The notes beneath the pieces are model-generated. The model made no database searches. It was not told the DNA's origin and saw only the letters and a list, made by a program, of their open reading frames with translations. Position numbers and translations under genes: made by a program. From DRGT01 sp035685445 (GTDB lineage: Archaea > Thermoproteota > Nitrososphaeria > Nitrososphaerales > Nitrosopumilaceae), in assembly GCA_035685445.1 (NCBI GenBank), contig DASSAK010000012.1:1-5449 (forward strand): a stretch of DNA of 5,449 nucleotides, given 5' to 3'. Position 1 is the first letter of the stretch; each line of letters starts with the position of its first letter. This document shows, piece after piece, positions 1-4,957 of the stretch.

Positions 1-1
1 C

Positions 2-115
2 TATCATTTAGTTGATTTTAATTTAAACCCATCTAGATTCAACAAAAACCCAAAAATGTCAGGACGTGTTTATTTGATTAATGAAGGCAAAAACTATACT
101 AAATGTAGGCTTTGA
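2..115 (+). CDS. C-terminal end of an unrecognised upstream protein (partial)
   Basis: A frame open from the left window edge runs 37 sense codons to a TGA at 113-115. The visible residues end in G-R-V-Y-L-I-N-E-G-K-N-Y-T-K-C-R-L. The other two plus frames have stops close to the left edge, and the minus strand is closed, so this is the only frame that could continue a gene from the left. Its codons (AAA, AAC, TTA, GTT, AGA) resemble those of the neighbouring genes. It would overlap the start of tiaS by 35 bases, which is compatible with one operon. I do not recognise the family. A 37-codon open frame could also arise by chance in sequence this rich in A+T, so the call is tentative. Confidence 0.4.
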   Translation, partial: YHLVDFNLNPSRFNKNPKMSGRVYLINEGKNYTKCRL

Positions 116-1406
116 TGACACTGATTCACCGAAAGGAATGTGTACAACTTTTCTTGCCTACAAAATAGTTGATTTTCTTAAAAAAGAAAGGGTGAATTTT
201 TTGGATTATCCAAAACTAGTTAGATTTAACCCAAATATTCCTTGGAAAACTCGAGGAAACGGAGCAGTTGGATTAAAGATTGAGACTGATAATCCTCAAA
301 AAATTAAGAAGAAAATCAAAGATCTTGTGATAAAATACTCTGATACAAAAAATGGCGCAAACCCTGCAGTCGTGTTTTTAGAAAACGATACAATCCCAAG
401 TGACTTTAAAAAATTTAGTGAAATCGCATTATATGAATTAGTGAATAGAAGCTATGCAAAAAAATTTGCAAAAAAGAATCTTGAATCATTTTTTCTTGGA
501 AATGGTCAAGGTCTACTTGGGGCAATTGGTGTAATTGGTTACCAATTTAATGATCAAACAGTAGAGCTTCTAAGCTATAGAACAAAAAATAATTTTGGAA
601 AAAAACGTAATATTTCAAAAAAAAGTGTTAAAAAAATGAAAGAAAAAACATATCCTTTTACCTTCAACAATTTCGATGAAGAAAAAAATAAAATTTTGAT
701 TAGTCCTCATGGTCCTGATCCTGTCTTTTATGGTATAAGAGGAGAAGATTCAAAATCACTTTTAAAAGCTGCAAAATTAATTAAAACAAAAGAAAAACTT
801 GATGGTTATCTAATCTTCAAATCAAATCAAGGCACGTCTGCACATTTGAAAAACAAAATTGATGTTTCTGAATTAAAACCATATTCTTCTGGAAAAATTA
901 CAGGACTTGTATCTGAAGAACCTAAAATGGAAAGAGGAGGACATGTGTTCTTTTCAATTACTTCAAATGAAAACAAAGTACGTTGTGCAGTCTATGAGCC
1001 AACAGGGCTGGCATCAGAAATATCTGGTTTGAAAAAGGGCGATAAAATAATGATTGGGGGTTCTGTGCGAAAGGCCTCAAAAAAACATCCAAGAATTGTA
1101 AATGTAGAGTTTATTAAAATTCTAAAACTAGTAAAAAATCTAAAGAGTACAAACCCCTTGTGCAAAAAATGTAACAAGAAAATGAAATCAAAGGGAAAAA
1201 ACCAAGGGTTTCAATGTGTAAAATGTGGGAAAAAAGCTAAATCAAAACAAGTAAAAATAATTTCAAGAAAAATCAAAAAACAGCTGTATCTTCCAGTCCC
1301 ATCTGCTCATAGACATTTAACAAGGCCAATACAAAGAATTGGAATTTCAAACAGAAATATCAGATTTGACGACTCTGCACCCTGGTTTAAAATTTTCAAG
1401 AATTAG
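81..1406 (+). CDS. tiaS: tRNA(Ile2) 2-agmatinylcytidine synthetase TiaS
   Basis: TiaS uses ATP and agmatine to convert C34 of tRNA-Ile2(CAU) to agmatidine, so that the tRNA reads AUA as isoleucine instead of AUG as methionine. It acts in the cytoplasm on tRNA. The 441-residue product has the family layout. The N-terminal signature G-F-D-D-T-D-S-P-K-G-M-C-T-T lies at 10-23; Thr22 aligns with Thr18 of the Archaeoglobus enzyme, the residue that names the kinase-like domain. G-N-G-Q-G-L-L-G-A-I-G is at 140-150 and H-G-P-D-P-V-F-Y-G-I-R-G at 210-221. An OB-fold-like region spans about 265-345. A zinc ribbon has Cys361, Cys364, Cys379 and Cys382, followed by the conserved tail Y-L-P-V-P-S-A-H-R-H-L-T-R-P at 403-416. 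The length is close to the usual ~420. ATG 81 is the first possible start after an in-frame stop at 75-77, and the conserved motif begins only a few residues in. No clear Shine-Dalgarno is seen. The stop lies one base from the 3' end of a convergent initiator tRNA gene. Confidence 0.95.
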   Translation: MKAKTILNVGFDDTDSPKGMCTTFLAYKIVDFLKKERVNFLDYPKLVRFNPNIPWKTRGNGAVGLKIETDNPQKIKKKIKDLVIKYSDTKNGANPAVVFLENDTIPSDFKKFSEIALYELVNRSYAKKFAKKNLESFFLGNGQGLLGAIGVIGYQFNDQTVELLSYRTKNNFGKKRNISKKSVKKMKEKTYPFTFNNFDEEKNKILISPHGPDPVFYGIRGEDSKSLLKAAKLIKTKEKLDGYLIFKSNQGTSAHLKNKIDVSELKPYSSGKITGLVSEEPKMERGGHVFFSITSNENKVRCAVYEPTGLASEISGLKKGDKIMIGGSVRKASKKHPRIVNVEFIKILKLVKNLKSTNPLCKKCNKKMKSKGKNQGFQCVKCGKKAKSKQVKIISRKIKKQLYLPVPSAHRHLTRPIQRIGISNRNIRFDDSAPWFKIFKN

Positions 1407-1443
1407 ATAGCGGGGAGTAGATTTGAACTACTGATTTGCGGGT

Positions 1444-1459
1444 ATCTCATCTTAATGAT
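1444..1459 (-). other. Canonical tRNA intron at position 37/38 (16 nt)
   Basis: On the minus strand the anticodon loop reads CTCATA, then intron ATCATTAAGATGAGAT, then A. A textbook bulge-helix-bulge can be drawn. The outer helix GCGGG/CCCGC is the anticodon stem. The central 4-bp helix is CUCA/UGAG. The 3-nt bulges are UA^A and AU^A (^ marks the cut). Inside is a 2-bp helix UC/GA closing the pentaloop AUUAA. Splicing restores the 7-nt loop CUCAUAA. Confidence 0.9.
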
Positions 1460-1479
1460 TATGAGCCCGCCGGGATGAC

Positions 1480-1495
1480 TTTGCCCTGAAGCAGT
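1480..1495 (-). other. Non-canonical tRNA intron in the D-loop, between G18 and G19 (16 nt)
   Basis: The D-loop in the gene is 26 nt, against 10 after removal of ACTGCTTCAGGGCAAA (minus strand). Excision joins AGTCAG to GTCA, giving a D-loop with A14, G15, the G18-G19 pair and A21. A relaxed bulge-helix-bulge fits. The outer pairs are G-C and A-U. The central helix is AGUC/GGCA with an A.A mismatch, G-C, U.G and C-G. The 3-nt bulges are AG^A and AA^G. A 2-bp helix CU/AG closes the pentaloop GCUUC. This layout matches the anticodon intron of the same gene. The exact cut sites are inferred from structure and from the expected mature sequence. Confidence 0.75.
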
Positions 1496-1537
1496 CTGAC
1501 TTCCCCACCCCGCTGAAACAAAGAGGGTTGAGGGCCG

Positions 1538-1550
1538 TATATACGCTTTA
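1538..1550 (-). promoter_or_regulatory. BRE/TATA promoter of the initiator tRNA
   Basis: On the minus strand AAAG (1546-1549) precedes TATATA (1538-1543). The TATA centre lies about 26 bases before the first base of the tRNA, so transcription should start at or within a few bases of the mature 5' end. The core CGTATATACG (1536-1545) is a perfect palindrome. A purine-A BRE is present only on the tRNA side, which indicates orientation toward the tRNA. Confidence 0.6.
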
Positions 1551-1560
1551 TCAAATTCTT

Positions 1561-1574
1561 GAAAGTAATTAATA
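1561..1574 (+). promoter_or_regulatory. BRE/TATA-like promoter of the beta-propeller gene
   Basis: GAAAG (1561-1565), resembling an archaeal BRE, is followed by the TATA-like TAATTAATA (1566-1574). Its centre is about 28 bases upstream of the GTG at 1598, so the predicted transcript starts at or next to the start codon (leaderless). No Shine-Dalgarno precedes the GTG, which agrees with a leaderless message. Confidence 0.5.
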
Positions 1575-1597
1575 GGAATTGAAAAACTCAAACTTTT

Positions 1598-2692
1598 GTG
1601 AATAAAAAATTAAGAATTGTAGGAATTGTAGCTGCTGTAATTGTTTCAATAATTATAATTTCATCTCCAAATGATCCAGTTCCATTACCTTCACCTACAA
1701 CTACAATTGAGGGAACTGATTCAGTTGAAGTTCTTGCCACAAATCTGAAAAAACCTAGAGCAATAAGTTTTGGAGATGATCGAATTTTTGTTACAGAAAA
1801 AATTGGTATGATCAGAGTTATACAAAACGATATGTTATTAGAAGAACCTCTTGCAACTTTAAGAACTGCAGACGTTTTTGATGGAGGATTACTTGGAATA
1901 GAAACTCATCCCAACTTTGCAAACAATCATTATTTGTATGTCTATTATACATATGAGGAAGATGGTAATTTGTGGAATAAAATTTTAAGAATAAAAGAAT
2001 CACAAAATAAACTGCAAGATGCTAAGACTATTTTTGATAAAATCCCAGGTTCAAAATTTAGCAACGGTGGAGTAATAAAATTTGGACCTGATGGGAAACT
2101 CTATGTTGGAACTGGCTCTGTTTCGGACTCTTCACATCTTTCTCAGGAACTAGGATCATTAGCTGGAAAAGTTTTGAGATTAAATGATGATGGTTCCATT
2201 CCAAACGATAATCCTTTTGAGGGCTCGCCAGTTTTTTCCTTGGGTTTTAGAAATCCCCAAGGAATGGCGTGGGATGAATCTGGAAATCTCTATGTTACTG
2301 ACTTTGGTCCAACAAAAAATGATGAAATTAACATTGTTTATGCTGGAAAAAATTACGGCTGGCCATTACAAGAATGTTCAGGTGGTGGTTTTGAGGATGC
2401 AATAGTTTGTTATGACCCAAGTATAGAACCTGGGGGAATAGTAATCTATTCTGGAGATAAACTTGAACTTGATGGAAATTTGATTATGGCCTCTCTAAGA
2501 TCATCGCATGTATACCAACTAGAAATTAATGAAGAGGGTCTAGTTTCCCAAAAAAGCATTCTGGGCGGAATTGGCAGAATTCGAGATGTGAACGAAGGGC
2601 CAGATGAAAATTTGTACGTAATTACATCAAATACCGATGGAAAAGGTTTTCCAGACAGTTCTGATGACAAATTATTGAGGATAATAAAGTAA
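1598..2692 (+). CDS. Membrane-anchored glucose/sorbosone dehydrogenase-family beta-propeller protein
   Basis: Family members are six-bladed beta-propellers that oxidise aldose sugars with PQQ. The 364-residue product starts with a hydrophobic helix (about residues 7-22), an uncleaved anchor or signal peptide, then a Pro/Ser/Thr-rich linker (about 23-37), so the propeller should face outside the membrane. Family motifs seen are G-G-L-L-G-I-E-T-H-P-N-F (96-107), N-G-G-V-I-K-F-G-P-D-G-K-L-Y-V (156-170), L-A-G-K-V-L-R (188-194), G-F-R-N-P-Q-G (216-222), D-E-I-N (242-245) and G-K-N-Y-G-W-P (250-256). Cys260 and Cys271 could form a disulfide. The catalytic His expected before N-G-G is Ser155, and the following Arg is Val159; other usual active-site residues are also changed, so sugar oxidation is doubtful and it may be a binding or structural propeller. 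GTG 1598 is chosen because it places the hydrophobic segment at the N-terminus and fits the promoter. HMG-CoA reductase begins one base after its stop, implying co-transcription. Confidence 0.82.
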   Translation: MNKKLRIVGIVAAVIVSIIIISSPNDPVPLPSPTTTIEGTDSVEVLATNLKKPRAISFGDDRIFVTEKIGMIRVIQNDMLLEEPLATLRTADVFDGGLLGIETHPNFANNHYLYVYYTYEEDGNLWNKILRIKESQNKLQDAKTIFDKIPGSKFSNGGVIKFGPDGKLYVGTGSVSDSSHLSQELGSLAGKVLRLNDDGSIPNDNPFEGSPVFSLGFRNPQGMAWDESGNLYVTDFGPTKNDEINIVYAGKNYGWPLQECSGGGFEDAIVCYDPSIEPGGIVIYSGDKLELDGNLIMASLRSSHVYQLEINEEGLVSQKSILGGIGRIRDVNEGPDENLYVITSNTDGKGFPDSSDDKLLRIIK

Positions 2693-2693
2693 A

Positions 2694-3941
2694 TTGGATT
2701 CATCAATATCAAAATTTTTTGAGAAAAATCAAAAAGAAAGACTAGGAATAGTGAAAAATTTTGCCAACTTATCTGATGAGGAGCTTAAAGTTTTAGAAAA
2801 TTCAGGCGGAATAACGTATGATAATGCAGATAAAATGATTGAAAATGCAATTGGCATATTTTCATTACCTCTTGGGATTGCAACTAACTTCAAAATTAAT
2901 GATAAAGACTATTTGGTTCCAATGGTAATTGAAGAACCATCAGTAATAGCTGCTGCATCAAAGGCTGCAAAAATTGCTAGAGTTAAAGGTGGTTTTAAGG
3001 TTGATGCTGATGAGTCTTTTAGCATTGGACAGATTCAAGTCTTAAATGCTGATTCTTCTGCAATTTCAAAAATTGAAAAAGCTTCAAAAGAAATCCTTGA
3101 AATTGCAAATTCTAAAAGTAACACACTTTCAAAAATTGGAAAAGGTGCAAAACAAGTTTCCTGCAGAGAAATACAAACTGATTCTGGAAAGATGTTGATT
3201 GTTGAGTTATTGATTGATGTTGGGGATGCAATGGGTGCAAATGTTACAAACTCTATGTGCGAAGCAGTTTCTCCTTTAATTGAAAAACTTAGTAATGGAA
3301 AAACACTACTGCGAATATTATCGAATTACTCCACTAGACGTATGGTAAAAGCTACTGCTATTTTTGATAAAGAAGCAGTAGGTGGTGAAGAAATTGTAAA
3401 CAACATTATTTTGGCCTTTCAGTTTGCTGCAAACGACGTTTACAGGGCGGTAACTCATAACAAAGGAATTATGAATGGTGCTATCTCTGTCGCAAATGCA
3501 ACAGGTCAAGATAGTAGAGCAATAGAAGCTGCTGCAAATGCCTATGCTGCACGTTCAGGAAAATATCGCTCTCTTACAGAATGGTCAAAAGATTCTGAAG
3601 GAAACCTAGTTGGTAAACTAGAGATTCCATTATCTGTTGGAATTGTTGGAGGAATCATAAATGTACATCCAACTGCAAAAATTTGCACAAAAATTCTTGG
3701 TGTTTCTTCAGCAAAAGAGCTTGCATGTGTTATTGCAGCAACTGGTTTAGCTCAAAACTTTAGTGCACTCAGAGCCTTAGCAACAGAAGGAATTCAAAAA
3801 GGTCACATGAAACTTCATGCTAGAAATCTTGCTTCTGCAGCAGGAGCAAAAGCAGAACAAATTGATGAAATCGTGAAGAAAATGGTTCAAGAGAACAATA
3901 TCTCACTTAATAGAGCAAAGGAATTGCTCGACCAAATTTAA
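2694..3941 (+). CDS. hmgA: Hydroxymethylglutaryl-CoA reductase, class II
   Basis: HMG-CoA reductase forms mevalonate from HMG-CoA with NAD(P)H; in archaea this feeds the isoprenoid chains of ether lipids. The 415-residue product matches the class II (Pseudomonas mevalonii-type) enzyme along its length. Substrate-domain motifs are M-I-E-N-A-I-G (48-54) and V-P-M-V-I-E-E-P-S-V-I-A-A-A-S (75-89). The nucleotide-binding motif D-A-M-G-A-N is at 178-183, then T-H-N-K-G-I-M-N-G (254-262), A-T-G-Q-D (269-273) and G-I-Q-K-G-H-M-K-L-H-A-R-N (366-378). The four catalytic residues correspond to Glu81, Lys257, Asp273 and His371 (Glu83, Lys267, Asp283 and His381 in P. mevalonii). There is no membrane segment, so it is a soluble enzyme. 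TTG 2694 is the only plausible start: an in-frame stop lies at 2685-2687 and homology begins within a few residues. The gap to the preceding stop is one base; a weak GAGG lies at 2677-2680. Preference for NADH or NADPH cannot be read here. The reductive direction is inferred from archaeal physiology. Confidence 0.95.
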   Translation: MDSSISKFFEKNQKERLGIVKNFANLSDEELKVLENSGGITYDNADKMIENAIGIFSLPLGIATNFKINDKDYLVPMVIEEPSVIAAASKAAKIARVKGGFKVDADESFSIGQIQVLNADSSAISKIEKASKEILEIANSKSNTLSKIGKGAKQVSCREIQTDSGKMLIVELLIDVGDAMGANVTNSMCEAVSPLIEKLSNGKTLLRILSNYSTRRMVKATAIFDKEAVGGEEIVNNIILAFQFAANDVYRAVTHNKGIMNGAISVANATGQDSRAIEAAANAYAARSGKYRSLTEWSKDSEGNLVGKLEIPLSVGIVGGIINVHPTAKICTKILGVSSAKELACVIAATGLAQNFSALRALATEGIQKGHMKLHARNLASAAGAKAEQIDEIVKKMVQENNISLNRAKELLDQI

Positions 3942-3943
3942 AC

Positions 3944-3956
3944 AGAAAATTATATA
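3944..3956 (+). promoter_or_regulatory. BRE/TATA promoter of the histidine genes
   Basis: AGAAAA (3944-3949) followed by TTATATA (3950-3956) sits just after the HMG-CoA reductase stop. The TATA centre at about 3953 predicts a transcription start near 3979-3980. That coincides with the TTG proposed as the hisG start and lies downstream of the alternative GTG at 3965. Confidence 0.6.
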
Positions 3957-3979
3957 GCTGCTTTGTGAGAGGGAAAGAA

Positions 3980-4957
3980 TTGTCAAAGGTAAAATTTGCA
4001 ATTCCAAAGGGTAGTTTAGAAGAGGCCACATTCAAGATACTAGAAAAATCTTGGACGAAAGTTAATCGTAAGAGTAGAACATACAGAGTTTATCTTGATG
4101 ATCCACAAATTATGGTAAAGATGTTAAGGCCACAAGAAATTCCAACTTTGGTTGCAGAGGGTCTTTATGATGTTGGCATTACAGGAAAAGATTGGGTTGG
4201 TGAAACAACTGCTGATGTAAAACCAATTTTAGATTTAGAATATGGAAAAATAAAATTAGTAATTGCATTACCTGATTCTTATAGATACAAAAACATTGAT
4301 TCTATGATTGCAGATTATGCAAAAAAGAAAAAAATTCTTCGAATATCTTCTGAATATCTTACAACTGCATCAAAATTCATTAAACAATGTAAATCCTATA
4401 AAAAATATTATGGTTCAAAGGATCCACAAATTATCACGCCTTGGCTGCGCCTTGGAAAAAACACAAATGTTCAAATTCATTTGTCATTTGGTGCTACTGA
4501 GGCAAAACCCCCTGAAGATATGGATGCAATAATGGATGTTACTGAAACTGGAACAACATTAAAACAAAATAAACTCAGAATTGTTGATCAAGTCCTAGAA
4601 TCCACTGCACACTTGATAGCAAACAAAAATGCGCTAAAAGATAAAACAAAACGAGAAAAAATTTACGACATTGTGACTCTGATGAGAGGAGCAGTTCATG
4701 GAAGAAAATATTTGCACATTTATCTAAATGTCAAAGAAAAGAATCTTCAAAAACTACTCAATCAAGTTCCGGCACTAAAAAAACCAACTGTTAGCCCACT
4801 AAGTGAAAAAGGTTGGTGTGGAGTAAACACTGTGATCCTAAAATCTGACTATCACAAACTCATTCCAAAACTAAGAAAGATCGCTCAAGGATTAGTAGTC
4901 CATGAGCCAAGACAAATTCTTGAATTAGAGGAGATAAAACGTGACGAAGAAAATTGA
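3980..4957 (+). CDS. hisG: ATP phosphoribosyltransferase, long form (HisG)
   Basis: HisG joins ATP and PRPP to form phosphoribosyl-ATP, the first and feedback-controlled step of histidine synthesis. From TTG 3980 the product is 325 residues. It opens with K-V-K-F-A-I-P-K-G-S-L, typical of the family. D-V-G-I-T-G-K-D-W-V is at 64-73, I-S-S-E-Y-L-T-T-A-S-K-F at 122-133, and the PRPP-binding loop D-V-T-E-T-G-T-T-L at 186-194. Residues from about 240 to 315 form the extra C-terminal ACT-like domain of the long form, which binds histidine and works without HisZ. A longer reading from GTG 3965 adds five residues (M-R-G-K-E), but TTG 3980 is preferred: the TATA box predicts transcription starting at about 3980, AGAGGG (3968-3973) would serve as its Shine-Dalgarno in a read-through transcript, and the extra residues lie outside the conserved start. 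The stop overlaps the hisD ATG by one base (TGATG), implying translational coupling. Confidence 0.94.
   Translation: MSKVKFAIPKGSLEEATFKILEKSWTKVNRKSRTYRVYLDDPQIMVKMLRPQEIPTLVAEGLYDVGITGKDWVGETTADVKPILDLEYGKIKLVIALPDSYRYKNIDSMIADYAKKKKILRISSEYLTTASKFIKQCKSYKKYYGSKDPQIITPWLRLGKNTNVQIHLSFGATEAKPPEDMDAIMDVTETGTTLKQNKLRIVDQVLESTAHLIANKNALKDKTKREKIYDIVTLMRGAVHGRKYLHIYLNVKEKNLQKLLNQVPALKKPTVSPLSEKGWCGVNTVILKSDYHKLIPKLRKIAQGLVVHEPRQILELEEIKRDEEN

Larger units (their letters stand above)
1408..1514 (-). tRNA. Initiator tRNA-Met(CAU) with two introns
   Basis: Read on the minus strand, the gene opens with acceptor strand AGCGGGG and closes with CCCCGCT plus discriminator A. The A1:U72 pair and the three G:C pairs at the base of the anticodon stem (GCGGG/CCCGC) are hallmarks of archaeal initiator tRNA. 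The anticodon CAU is at 1461-1463. The T arm is AGTAG-TTCAAAT-CTACT, the variable loop is AAATC, and the D stem is GGGA/TCCC. CCA is not encoded. The gene is 107 nt. Removing a 16-nt anticodon-loop intron (1444-1459) and a 16-nt D-loop intron (1480-1495) leaves a normal 75-nt tRNA with D-loop AGTCAGGTCA and anticodon loop CTCATAA. It is transcribed toward tiaS and ends one base from its stop codon, so its trailer is antisense to the tiaS 3' end. Initiator identity is well supported; the D-loop splice sites are modelled. Confidence 0.93.

Noticed and set aside
17..27. AT-rich TATA-like run TTTTAATTTAAA upstream of tiaS.
   Set aside because: It has no clear BRE, lies about 60 bases from the ATG and falls within a probable coding end; such runs are expected by chance in this AT-rich sequence.
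1389..1396. Short A/T run that could terminate tRNA transcription on the minus strand.
   Set aside because: The T-run is only four bases on the minus strand and lies inside tiaS coding sequence; too weak to call a terminator.
1475..1490. An alternative 16-nt D-loop intron based on the perfect GACU/AGUC helix.
   Set aside because: Its removal leaves a D-loop without a G18-G19 pair or A21 and with a mismatched 13-22 pair, so the product is not a normal tRNA. The 1480-1495 model restores all of these.
1408..1514. The CAU tRNA might be tRNA-Ile2, the TiaS substrate, or an elongator tRNA-Met.
   Set aside because: The A1:U72 pair, the AGCGGG acceptor start and the three G:C pairs of the anticodon stem are initiator features; tRNA-Ile2 and elongator Met would be expected to begin with G1:C72.
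1408..1514. Degenerate or pseudo-tRNA because of the oversized D and anticodon loops.
   Set aside because: All stems pair perfectly and both insertions can be drawn as bulge-helix-bulge introns whose removal gives a standard 75-nt tRNA. A correctly spaced promoter is present.
1403..1591. A 62-codon minus-strand open frame over the tRNA and its promoter.
   Set aside because: It is fully explained by the tRNA gene and promoter region and shows no recognisable protein motif.
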